From DAMBHY01 sp032068765 (GTDB taxonomy: Bacteria; Bacteroidota; Bacteroidia; Bacteroidales; Dysgonomonadaceae), in contig DAMBHY010000002.1 of the NCBI GenBank assembly GCA_032068765.1, positions 182,388 to 246,387 of the forward strand: a DNA stretch of 64,000 nt. Reading direction: 5' to 3'. The translations under genes were made by a program, and so were the position numbers. Shown one piece after another: positions 43,937 to 52,234 of this stretch (its first letter is position 1; each line of letters starts with the position of its first letter). A model generated the notes under the pieces. It saw only the letters and a list, made by a program, of their open reading frames with translations. It was not told where the DNA came from and searched no databases.

Positions 43937-45007
43937 ATGCATATAGACAAACCTGTGCGATTGATCCTTGAAAACGGAATGGTTTTTCATGGGAAATCGT
44001 TTGGCGCTGAAACTCCTTCTTCAGGTGAAGTTGTATTTAATACGGCAATGGTCGGGTATCCCGAAAGTTTAACAGACCCATCTTACGAGGGACAAATTCT
44101 TACCCTCACTTATCCAATTATCGGAAATTACGGTGTTCCTCCAATGAGTAAAACAAACGGTATTTCCGATTTTTTTGAATCTGACCACATTCATGTCAAA
44201 GGGTTAATTGTCCAAGATTACTCTCACGAATATTCTCATTGGAATGCCAATGAAAGTTTGTCTGAATGGCTTAAATCTGAGAATATCCCTGCCATTTATG
44301 GAATCGATACGCGCATGCTTACGAAAATATTGCGTGAAAAAGGAGCCATGCTTGGAAAAATAGTTTTTGATAATGAAAATGAAGTAGAATACTATGACCC
44401 TTCATTGGAAAATCTTGTAGCTAAAACCAGTTGCAAAGAAGTGATTGAATACAAAAACGGCGATAAAAGAGTAGTGTTGGTGGATTGTGGTACCAAATTG
44501 AATATTGTTCGTGAATTGTTGAAACAGAAAGTTCATTTGATTCGTGTTCCCTGGGATTATGATTTTTCGCAAATAGATTATGACGGTGTGTTTATTAGTA
44601 ATGGTCCGGGAAGTCCAGACCATTGCGAAGCGACTGTACAAAACATTCGTAAAGCGATGGAAGGCAACAAGCCTATCTTTGGGATTTGTATGGGAAATCA
44701 ATTATTGAGCAAAGCTGCAGGTGGCAGCGTCTATAAACTGAAATACGGCCACAGAAGCCACAATCAACCGGTTAGAAAAGTTGGAACAAACACTTGCTTT
44801 ATCACTTCTCAAAATCATGGCTATGCAGTAGATGAAAGCAAATTGGGTGAAGATTGGGTTCCATACTTTACAAATATGAATGACGGAACTAACGAAGGCA
44901 TTCGTCACAAAACCAAACCGTTCTTTTCGGTGCAATTCCATCCCGAAGCCGCTAGCGGACCAACGGATACACGTAATTTCTTTGAAGATTTTGTAAATAT
45001 GCTTTAA
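43937..45007 (+). CDS. carA: Carbamoyl-phosphate synthase small subunit
   Basis: 356 aa from ATG 43937. N-terminal CPSase_sm_chain domain (LILENGMVFHGKSFGAETPSSGEVVFNTAMVGYPESLTDPSY) and C-terminal class I glutaminase with nucleophile Cys in FGICMGNQLL near residue 254 and the His/Glu pair in VQFHPEAASG near 338. It feeds ammonia from glutamine to CarB for carbamoyl phosphate, used in pyrimidines and arginine. Fifteen bases separate it from carB. No attenuator leader was noticed in the 45-base 5' region. Confidence 0.96.
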   Translation: MHIDKPVRLILENGMVFHGKSFGAETPSSGEVVFNTAMVGYPESLTDPSYEGQILTLTYPIIGNYGVPPMSKTNGISDFFESDHIHVKGLIVQDYSHEYSHWNANESLSEWLKSENIPAIYGIDTRMLTKILREKGAMLGKIVFDNENEVEYYDPSLENLVAKTSCKEVIEYKNGDKRVVLVDCGTKLNIVRELLKQKVHLIRVPWDYDFSQIDYDGVFISNGPGSPDHCEATVQNIRKAMEGNKPIFGICMGNQLLSKAAGGSVYKLKYGHRSHNQPVRKVGTNTCFITSQNHGYAVDESKLGEDWVPYFTNMNDGTNEGIRHKTKPFFSVQFHPEAASGPTDTRNFFEDFVNML

Positions 45008-45022
45008 AAGGAGAGATGAAAT

Positions 45023-48000
45023 ATGAATATGACAAACAATATACAATCACAAGGCGGTTCTTTCGAAAAATTCGGTATTCGCAAAGCTCTCATTCTGGGG
45101 TCAGGCGCACTTAAAATTGGTGAGGCAGGAGAATTTGACTATTCCGGTTCGCAAGCACTGAAAGCTTTGCGTGAAGAAGGAGTAGAAACTGTTCTAATCA
45201 ATCCGAATATTGCTACTGTACAGACTTCTGAAGGTTCTGCGGACAAAATATACTTTCTTCCCGTGACTCCTTTCTTTGTAGAAAAAGTAATAGAACGTGA
45301 ACGTCCAGATGGAATTTTACTCGCCTTCGGCGGACAAACCGCGTTAAACTGCGGCGTGAAACTTTATGAAAGTGGAATCCTTGAAAAATATAACGTTCGA
45401 GTTTTAGGAACTCCTGTCCAGGCAGTTATGGACACAGAAGACCGTGATTTGTTCGTGAAAAAACTCGACCAAATAAATGTAAAAACCATCAAGAGTATGG
45501 CAGTTTCGACACTAGATGATGCCATCAAAGCGGCAGATGAACTTGGTTACCCAATTATCGTTCGTGCAGCTTACGCCTTAGGTGGATTGGGGTCGGGTTT
45601 CTGTAACAATGCAGAGGAATTAAGGGTATTGGCAGAAAAAGCATTCTCTTATTCCAACCAGTTGTTGGTTGAAAAGTCGCTGAAGGGTTGGAAAGAAATA
45701 GAATACGAAGTAGTGCGCGACAAATACGACAACTGTATCACAGTGTGTAATATGGAAAACTTCGATCCATTGGGAATTCACACGGGAGAAAGTATTGTTG
45801 TCGCTCCTTCGCAAACTCTCACTAATTCTGAATATCACAAACTTCGTGAATTGGCAATTAAGATAGTCCGCCACATCGGTATCGTTGGTGAATGTAATGT
45901 ACAATATGCTTTTGATACGGAATCCGAAGATTACCGAGTAATAGAGGTAAATGCCCGATTGAGCCGCTCATCGGCTCTTGCATCTAAAGCAACCGGTTAT
46001 CCGTTGGCATTTGTTGCTGCAAAACTTGGATTGGGTTACGGATTGTTTGACTTGAAAAACTCAGTGACAAAATCTACAAGCGCTTTTTTTGAACCGGCTT
46101 TGGACTACATTGTAGTAAAAATTCCTCGCTGGGATTTAGGTAAATTTACAGGTGTTTCCAAAGAAATTGGTTCGAGTATGAAATCCGTTGGTGAAATTAT
46201 GGCTATCGGTCGTACTTTCGAAGAAACCATCCAGAAAGGATTGCGCATGATTGGTCTTGGAATGCATGGTTTTGTAGAAAATAAAGAACTCAAAATCGAA
46301 GACATTGACAAAGCCCTTCGCCAACCAACCGACCAGCGAATTTTCGTTATCAGTAAAGCTTTCCGCAAAGGATACACTATTGATCAAATTCATGACTTGA
46401 CGAAAATCGACAAATGGTTTCTACACAAACTGTATCATATCATAAAAACGGCAGAATCGCTCGAATCTTTGGAAACTTCCAAAATTGATTTCGACAATGA
46501 CAGTAACAAAGAGTTTGATGGTCTGTTGAAAACAGCAAAACAGCAAGGTTTCTCCGATTTCCAAATCGCTCGCGCGCTATGGAAAGAGGAAATGGATGAA
46601 AACCATCAGAATATTATCCGCCAATATCGTAAAAAAATCGGCTTAGTTCCGGTAGTGAAGCAGATTGACACGCTTGCAGCTGAATATCCTGCACAGACAA
46701 ACTATCTGTATCTGACCCACAATGGCGATGAAAATGACATGCGCTATCTGGGCGACCACAAGTCGGTGATTGTACTGGGTTCGGGTGCGTATCGCATCGG
46801 TTCTTCGGTTGAGTTTGACTGGTGTTCGGTAAATGCATTAAAAACCGTCCGCCAGGAAGGTTACCGCTCGGTAATGATTAACTACAATCCTGAAACGGTA
46901 TCGACTGACTACGATATGTGCGATCGTTTGTATTTCGACGAGCTTTCTTTCGAGCGTGTAATGGATATCATCGAACTTGAAAATCCTTACGGAGTCATTC
47001 TTTCTGTAGGTGGACAAATTCCGAACAACCTCGCTTTACGTTTGGATGCGGAAAAGGTGAACATTCTTGGGACCACCGCACAAAGTATTGATAAGGCGGA
47101 AGACCGTCATAAATTCTCCAGCATGCTAGACGAACTGCATATCGACCAGCCGCGATGGATGGAGTTGACGTCGTTCGACCAAATTCAGTCGTTTGTGGAA
47201 GAAGTGGGTTATCCTGTTTTGGTACGTCCTTCGTACGTACTTTCGGGTGCGGCTATGAATGTATGCTCTAACGATGAGGAACTTTACAACTTCCTAATGC
47301 TCGCTTCCGAAGTTTCGAAGAAACATCCTGTAGTTGTTAGTCAGTTTATCGAAAATGCAAAAGAGATAGAATTTGACGCGGTAGCGAAAAACGGAGAAAT
47401 TATTACTTACGCGATTTCCGAACACGTGGAATTTGCCGGAGTGCACTCGGGAGACGCTACTATTCAGTTCCCTCCGCAAAGATTATATGTGGAAACTGCT
47501 CGCAAAATTAAGAAAGTTTCGCGTCAGATTGCGAAAACCCTCAATATTTCAGGACCTTTCAATATTCAGTTTCTAGCAAAAGAAAACATGATACGCGTTA
47601 TCGAATGTAATCTCAGGGCATCTCGTTCCTTTCCGTTTGTGTCAAAAGTGTTGAAGATTAACTTCATCGAACTGGCAACTCAGGTGATGCTGGGAATGGA
47701 TGTGGCAAAACCAAACAAGAGTGCTTTCGACCTCGACTATGTCGGAATCAAAGCTTCTCAGTTCTCTTTCTCACGTTTGCAAAAGGCAGACCCTGTGTTA
47801 GGTGTGGACATGTCGTCGACGGGTGAGGTAGGGTGTATCGGTGACGATTTCTATGGCGCTTTGCTCACGGCAATGCTTTCTGTGGGATACAGGATTCCTG
47901 AAAAGAACGTGTTGTTCTCTACTGGTCCTGCGAAATCCAAAGCCGACTTGCTGGAATCTGCCAGATTGCTGCACAAAAAAGGATATAATCTTTTCGCGAC

Positions 48001-48304
48001 GGATGGTTCGCAGAGATTTTTGGAAGAAAACGGCGTTCCTGCAACGTTGGTTTATTGGCCGAGCGAAGGAAAAAGTCCGAACACCATAGAATTACTTCAA
48101 AACAAACAGATTGATTTGGTGGTAAATATTCCAAAGAATCTTTCGGCTAACGAACTGAAGAATGGTTACAATGTGCGTCGTTCAGCCATCGACTACAATA
48201 TTCCGTTATTGACAAATACACGACTTGCAGCAGCATTCATCCATGCTTTCTGTTCTCTGGACCAGGATAAATTGGAAATTAAGCATTGGGGAGAATATTT
48301 GTAG
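45023..48304 (+). CDS. carB: Carbamoyl-phosphate synthase large subunit
   Basis: 1093 aa, full length. Two homologous ATP-grasp halves: the first starts KALILGSGALKIGEAGEFDYSGSQALKALREEG, the second near residue 580 with SVIVLGSGAYRIGSSVEFDWCSVNALKTVRQEG. Each has its glycine-rich loop and ATP site (GGLGSGF; SGAAMNV). The C-terminal MGS-like allosteric domain (about 945-1090) follows. The start has AAGGAGAG 9 bases upstream, a real Shine-Dalgarno, rare in this window; ATG 45029 is an alternative. Produces carbamoyl phosphate from bicarbonate, two ATP and ammonia channelled from CarA. Ends just before a 17-bp terminator stem. Confidence 0.96.
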   Translation: MNMTNNIQSQGGSFEKFGIRKALILGSGALKIGEAGEFDYSGSQALKALREEGVETVLINPNIATVQTSEGSADKIYFLPVTPFFVEKVIERERPDGILLAFGGQTALNCGVKLYESGILEKYNVRVLGTPVQAVMDTEDRDLFVKKLDQINVKTIKSMAVSTLDDAIKAADELGYPIIVRAAYALGGLGSGFCNNAEELRVLAEKAFSYSNQLLVEKSLKGWKEIEYEVVRDKYDNCITVCNMENFDPLGIHTGESIVVAPSQTLTNSEYHKLRELAIKIVRHIGIVGECNVQYAFDTESEDYRVIEVNARLSRSSALASKATGYPLAFVAAKLGLGYGLFDLKNSVTKSTSAFFEPALDYIVVKIPRWDLGKFTGVSKEIGSSMKSVGEIMAIGRTFEETIQKGLRMIGLGMHGFVENKELKIEDIDKALRQPTDQRIFVISKAFRKGYTIDQIHDLTKIDKWFLHKLYHIIKTAESLESLETSKIDFDNDSNKEFDGLLKTAKQQGFSDFQIARALWKEEMDENHQNIIRQYRKKIGLVPVVKQIDTLAAEYPAQTNYLYLTHNGDENDMRYLGDHKSVIVLGSGAYRIGSSVEFDWCSVNALKTVRQEGYRSVMINYNPETVSTDYDMCDRLYFDELSFERVMDIIELENPYGVILSVGGQIPNNLALRLDAEKVNILGTTAQSIDKAEDRHKFSSMLDELHIDQPRWMELTSFDQIQSFVEEVGYPVLVRPSYVLSGAAMNVCSNDEELYNFLMLASEVSKKHPVVVSQFIENAKEIEFDAVAKNGEIITYAISEHVEFAGVHSGDATIQFPPQRLYVETARKIKKVSRQIAKTLNISGPFNIQFLAKENMIRVIECNLRASRSFPFVSKVLKINFIELATQVMLGMDVAKPNKSAFDLDYVGIKASQFSFSRLQKADPVLGVDMSSTGEVGCIGDDFYGALLTAMLSVGYRIPEKNVLFSTGPAKSKADLLESARLLHKKGYNLFATDGSQRFLEENGVPATLVYWPSEGKSPNTIELLQNKQIDLVVNIPKNLSANELKNGYNVRRSAIDYNIPLLTNTRLAAAFIHAFCSLDQDKLEIKHWGEYL

Positions 48305-48362
48305 GAATTAGGCGGAAGGATTTTAAGCCAGTTTCATTTGTCAATGTAAAATCTGGAGAAAC

Positions 48363-48401
48363 ACAAAAGACGTCGAATGAAAACCATTCGACGTCTTTTG
48401 T
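48363..48401. terminator. Strong bidirectional terminator
   Basis: 17-bp perfect stem ACAAAAGACGTCGAATG / CATTCGACGTCTTTTGT with a 5-base loop, between convergent carB and the Spy-like gene. Confidence 0.92.
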
Positions 48402-48422
48402 GAATTTTGTTTATAATAAATT

Positions 48423-48914
48423 CTATTTTCTGCTTCTGCCTCTTTCATTACCGTTGTTGCCACGGTTGTTTAGATTGTTGGAGCGGAACTCTTTCAACTG
48501 TTTTTTCATAAATTCCTTCTCGGCTTGCTGTGCGCGGTATACTTTTTCAGGAGAAAGAATTTTGTTGAACTTATCAGAATATTCTTTCAGCAGTTCTGCC
48601 TCTTTTACCTGCAAATCTATATTGTCATTTACCAAATCGCGGTAATTGTTTCTGGTAAGATTACTGCTGTTTTCCATCGCGTCTTGGTTTGCGCGGTATT
48701 TGCGGTTCATTTCAAAACGCTTGCGAGACAATTCCAGATTTAGCGGAAAGTATTTCTGTGCTTCTTCGGGTGTTAGTCCTGCGCTCTGTATGATATATTC
48801 CATCTTTTTCTTTTCGTACTCCTGCATATTCATTCTTCTGTCTTGTGCGTCAAGGTTTCCTGACAGCGAGCAGATAAAAATGAGTGCGAGGGTGATAATG
48901 ATATTTTTTTTCAT
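48423..48914 (-). CDS. Spy/CpxP-like small exported helical protein
   Basis: 163 aa. Signal peptide of about 23 residues (SGNLDAQD). The mature part is almost all helix and highly charged (MQEYEKKKMEYIIQSAGLTPEEAQKYFPL, then MKKQLKEF) with a Gly/Asn/Arg-rich tail. LTPEEAQKYFP is reminiscent of the LTxxQ motif of Spy/CpxP-type periplasmic chaperones and metal-stress sensors. The family link is moderate. It is the last gene after an ECF sigma gene and a single-span membrane protein gene, so it may be both part and target of an envelope-stress circuit (inference). Confidence 0.7.
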   Translation of the reverse strand: MKKNIIITLALIFICSLSGNLDAQDRRMNMQEYEKKKMEYIIQSAGLTPEEAQKYFPLNLELSRKRFEMNRKYRANQDAMENSSNLTRNNYRDLVNDNIDLQVKEAELLKEYSDKFNKILSPEKVYRAQQAEKEFMKKQLKEFRSNNLNNRGNNGNERGRSRK

Positions 48915-48933
48915 AAAAATATATTTTTCGGAT

Positions 48934-49353
48934 TTATAAACCTGATTTTTCGTTGTTTTTCTCTAAACTATAGAGGTAATCATAATAGCCGTCTTCGGCC
49001 AATTGATCTTCGAGGTATTTATAAAATTCTTCTTCACTTACCTGAACGGTATTCCAGTATTTGTCGTTCTGAAGATGCTTGTCTATATCTACGAATTTTG
49101 TGCTTTGAGATTGATTGTTGTTTGTGCTTTTGTTAACGAACAACTGAATGGTGAAAAACATTCCGATAAACATTGCCGCCATATATACCAATGGTTTTAC
49201 CTTTTGCCACATAGTTACCTTTTCCGACATCTTAAATTCTTTGTCCGGAAGCTGACTCATCATCCTTTCCGTAAAATCCTCGAAGTAGTTTTCGGGTATT
49301 TTAAAAGGATTTTCTTTCAGTGATTCAGGCAAGTTGTTCTTGTTAGTTTCCAT
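48934..49353 (-). CDS. Single-span membrane protein, candidate anti-sigma factor
   Basis: 139 aa. A soluble N-terminal part of about 50 residues (ENPFKIPENYFEDFTERMMSQLPDKE), one membrane helix at about 54-73 (VYMAAMFIGMFFTIQLFV) and an acidic C-terminal part, YWNTVQVSEEEFYKYLEDQLAEDGYYDYL. This layout (short cytoplasmic end, one helix, periplasmic domain) and the position 72 bases after an ECF sigma gene fit an anti-sigma factor. No zinc-binding HxxxCxxC motif is present, so this rests on context. Confidence 0.6.
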   Translation of the reverse strand: METNKNNLPESLKENPFKIPENYFEDFTERMMSQLPDKEFKMSEKVTMWQKVKPLVYMAAMFIGMFFTIQLFVNKSTNNNQSQSTKFVDIDKHLQNDKYWNTVQVSEEEFYKYLEDQLAEDGYYDYLYSLEKNNEKSGL

Positions 49354-49425
49354 ACCTAATATAACTTTTTTGTTACGCTTGATTTTCTTTTTACAGTCTC
49401 TTTGACCTGTTTCCTCTGATAAAGT

Positions 49426-49983
49426 TTAATGGGGTTGTGCTAAAAAGTTTTCTATTTTTTTAACGGCATGATGATATGATGCCTTTAGTGCTCCGACGGA
49501 TGTTCCGAGTATGTCAGATATCTCTTCATATTTCATTTCATCGAAATATTTCATCTGGAAAACGAGTTTTTGTTTTTCGGGAAGGGTGAGGATTGCTGCC
49601 TGCAGTAGTTTTTGTATTTCATTACCATCAAAATATTCATCGCTTTCGAGCTGGTTCATCAGGAATGAATCGTCGGCATCTACCGATACGTTGTTCTGAA
49701 CGCGCACTTTATTGATATGGGTAATGCTTTCGTTGATGGCTATTCGGTAAAGCCAGGTAGAGAGTTTTGCTTCTCCGCGGAAGTTTTCAAGGTTGTTCCA
49801 TGCTTTCAGAAATACATCCTGCAAAATATCGTCAGCATCGTCGTGTGTCAATACAATTTTTCGTATCTGCCAATAAAGACGTTCGCTATAAGCTTCAACT
49901 AAACGAGAAAAACCTTCGCGTATCGTTTTCGGATTGCGAAGGAGTTCTAATATTTCATCCTCGGAATATACCTTCTTACTCAT
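49426..49983 (-). CDS. ECF-type RNA polymerase sigma factor
   Basis: 185 aa with sigma-70 regions 2 and 4 only. Region 2: RLVEAYSERLYWQIRKIVLTHDDADDILQDVFLKAWNNLENFRGEAKLSTWLYRIAINESI (about 24-90). Region 4: LPEKQKLVFQMKYFDEMKYEEISDILGTSVGALKASYHHAVKKIENFL (about 135-182). It would direct RNA polymerase to envelope or stress genes. The next two genes on the same strand encode a membrane protein and an exported Spy-like protein, a layout often seen for sigma/anti-sigma cassettes in Bacteroidota. Target promoters cannot be read here. Confidence 0.93.
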   Translation of the reverse strand: MSKKVYSEDEILELLRNPKTIREGFSRLVEAYSERLYWQIRKIVLTHDDADDILQDVFLKAWNNLENFRGEAKLSTWLYRIAINESITHINKVRVQNNVSVDADDSFLMNQLESDEYFDGNEIQKLLQAAILTLPEKQKLVFQMKYFDEMKYEEISDILGTSVGALKASYHHAVKKIENFLAQPH

Positions 49984-50035
49984 ATTAACATAAACTCAAA
50001 AATCCACGAAAAGTTCTGTTAAGATGCTAAAAATT

Positions 50036-51115
50036 TTATTCAGGATTGTCTCCATGCTCAAACCATTCGAGGAATTTCTTTCCTTCGCCGTCTTTGTTCT
50101 TGTTCCACCATTCGCTTGATTCTGGAAAAGAGGATACGCTTATATAATGAGTATAAGCGTCGTAATATTTAGATTTTTCTATCTGAGTGAAGAATGGAAC
50201 GTAAAACGTCCAGAAAGTATCGATACTCGTGGCATTGACTTGTTCTTTGTCCAACCATTGGATTAATGCTTTATTAACGGCTTCAAATTTTTCGAATTCA
50301 CCGGCTTTCGGATTTGATTTTTTTAGTTCCTGCAAAGTTGCCTGAATTTCCTCGTACAATTCTTTTCTGTCCAAACCATCCTTAGACGAAAGATTTATCT
50401 TCTCGGTTTTAGGTTTTGGTGTGATTCCTGTCTGTATTTGGTAGAATGAACGCTGAACGGGATCTTTACCCTCTTCCACAATCTGCATCAACTGAAGCAT
50501 TTCCTGAAAAGCGTTTTGAGAACGTTCGCTGTCCGGTTCCAGTAGCAAAAACATTTGAAACGATAGGATACTTCTAACCCACAGTCCCATGTCGCTGGTC
50601 ACGTATGCGTTAAGCAAGAAAGCTCCACTGTATGTTTTGTTGGCGTCGATGGCTTTTCTCACATGAAAGCGTGCGTTTTCTATATCTTTTTTCTTGTAAT
50701 AATTAAGTGCGAGATTGAAATGAAGAAGATATTCATCACCAAGTTCGGCAATCGCCGTCTTCAGAATTTTGATGGCTTCGTCGGTTTTGTTTTGGTTTGC
50801 AAAAGCTTCCGATTTTAGTCCTACTGCTCCTACCTGTAATTCTCTGTTATCTGAACGGCGGAGGATGTCCGTAAGTTTGATGACGTAGTCATATTCTCCC
50901 AGTTCGAGGTATGAGAACGCCATTTCGTAGATAGCATCTTCCGCTTTTGGATTCATTTCCAACGCGTCAGAGTATTTTTTGATAGCTTCTTTATATTTCT
51001 TATTGTCGTGTAGTTCAATACCTTGTTTTACCAAATCCTCTACTTTCCTTTGTCCGAATATTGGCGGAGTTATGAGCAAAAGAAATAGGGCATATATATA
51101 TTTTTTTTTCATCAA
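50036..51115 (-). CDS. Exported tetratricopeptide repeat protein
   Basis: 359 aa. Signal peptide of about 21 residues (LLLITPPIFGQ). TPR units from about 26 to 215, e.g. KYKEAIKKYSDALEMNPKAEDAIYEMAFSYLELGEY and EYLLHFNLALNYYKKKDIENARFHVRKAIDANK. The C-terminal 130 residues are mixed helical without recognisable domain (WLDKEQVNATSIDTFWTFYVPFFTQIEKSKYYDAYTHYIS). Probably periplasmic. It is transcribed just ahead of the sigma gene with a 52-base gap, so it may belong to that unit. Confidence 0.82.
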   Translation of the reverse strand: MMKKKYIYALFLLLITPPIFGQRKVEDLVKQGIELHDNKKYKEAIKKYSDALEMNPKAEDAIYEMAFSYLELGEYDYVIKLTDILRRSDNRELQVGAVGLKSEAFANQNKTDEAIKILKTAIAELGDEYLLHFNLALNYYKKKDIENARFHVRKAIDANKTYSGAFLLNAYVTSDMGLWVRSILSFQMFLLLEPDSERSQNAFQEMLQLMQIVEEGKDPVQRSFYQIQTGITPKPKTEKINLSSKDGLDRKELYEEIQATLQELKKSNPKAGEFEKFEAVNKALIQWLDKEQVNATSIDTFWTFYVPFFTQIEKSKYYDAYTHYISVSSFPESSEWWNKNKDGEGKKFLEWFEHGDNPE

Positions 51116-51260
51116 TTTGTCGATTTTTAGTTTATAAAAATATAGATAATAGTTTAATATGGGAATTAATGTAAATGATATGCATTAGTTTGTAACAAAC
51201 CTTAATTAAATACAAAGACAGATTAAATGTTTTTTACACATTTACTTACTTTTAAAATTA

Positions 51261-51268
51261 TACATTTG
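51261..51268 (+). promoter_or_regulatory. -7 promoter element of prmA
   Basis: TACATTTG, 18 bases before ATG 51287. It rules out the upstream ATG at 51227. Confidence 0.7.
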
Positions 51269-51286
51269 TGCAAACAAATTTCCATT

Positions 51287-52126
51287 ATGAAATATACCCA
51301 AGTTACGTTTTTTTGTGAACCGAAAGAGGAATATATCACCGATGTTCTTTCTTCAGAATTGGCTGAAATTGGCTTTGAAAGCTTTATTAATAACGATGAG
51401 GGTCTCAATGCCTTCATTCAACAGAATTTATTTTCTCAAGAAAAAATAGATAATATTATTTCCAATTTCGAGTTAGATTCGGAAATCACTTATAAGTTTA
51501 TTGAAGTTGAAGACAAAAATTGGAATGAGGAATGGGAAAAAAACTATTTCCAACCGATTATCATTGACAACCGATTGATTATTCATAGTTCGTTTCACGA
51601 AGTTCAACCAGATAATTACGATTATCGGATATTGATTGACCCGAAAATGGCTTTCGGCACTGGACATCATCAAACCACCGGTTTGATACTTCAGGAAATA
51701 TTGGACATGGATGTAACAGATATGAAAGTGCTGGATATGGGCTGCGGAACTGCTGTACTTGGCATTCTTGCAAAAATGCGCGATGCAGAATCTGTTGTTG
51801 CTATCGACATTGACGAATGGGCTTACAACAACGCTTTAGAAAATATCCAACTCAATCAAGTTGAAAATATGACAGCAAAATTAGGTGGCGCGGAAGCGAT
51901 TGGAAATGACAAATTTGATTTGATTCTCGCGAATATTAATCGAAACATCCTTTTGCAGGATATGGATAAATACAAAGAAGCGCTGGAAGAAGACGGTGTT
52001 TTGATTATGAGTGGATTTTATGCAGAAGACGTGGATGTTATTCGCGACAAAGCGGAAGAATTGGGATTGTTTTATCTTGGATTTAAACAACAAGACAATT
52101 GGGCTTGCGTAATTTGTTCTGCATAA
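51287..52126 (+). CDS. prmA: Ribosomal protein L11 methyltransferase
   Basis: 279 aa from ATG 51287. A short N-terminal L11-recognition domain (YTQVTFFCEPKEEYITDVLSSELAEIGFESF) and a class I methyltransferase domain: MAFGTGHHQTTGL near residue 121, VLDMGCGTAVLGILAKMRDAESVVAIDID (SAM motif I and the acidic loop) and the active-site LILANINRNIL near 208. It trimethylates L11. Single-gene unit between its own promoter and a terminator. Confidence 0.94.
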   Translation: MKYTQVTFFCEPKEEYITDVLSSELAEIGFESFINNDEGLNAFIQQNLFSQEKIDNIISNFELDSEITYKFIEVEDKNWNEEWEKNYFQPIIIDNRLIIHSSFHEVQPDNYDYRILIDPKMAFGTGHHQTTGLILQEILDMDVTDMKVLDMGCGTAVLGILAKMRDAESVVAIDIDEWAYNNALENIQLNQVENMTAKLGGAEAIGNDKFDLILANINRNILLQDMDKYKEALEEDGVLIMSGFYAEDVDVIRDKAEELGLFYLGFKQQDNWACVICSA

Positions 52127-52163
52127 TTTAAACTTTTGCAAACGTTTGCGCATTGTATATACT

Positions 52164-52200
52164 AACTCAAATTTTTGATACGAAAAGTTTGAGTTTTTTT
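52164..52200 (+). terminator. Terminator of prmA
   Basis: AACTCAAA / TTTGAGTT stem with inner T/A pairing, followed by a T run; the malQ -7 element begins 5 bases later. Confidence 0.8.
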
Positions 52201-52204
52201 ATTG

Positions 52205-52212
52205 TAGATTTG
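52205..52212 (+). promoter_or_regulatory. -7 promoter element of malQ
   Basis: TAGATTTG, 22 bases before the malQ ATG. Confidence 0.7.
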
Positions 52213-52234
52213 TTTCGTTATTATTAAGTTCAAT

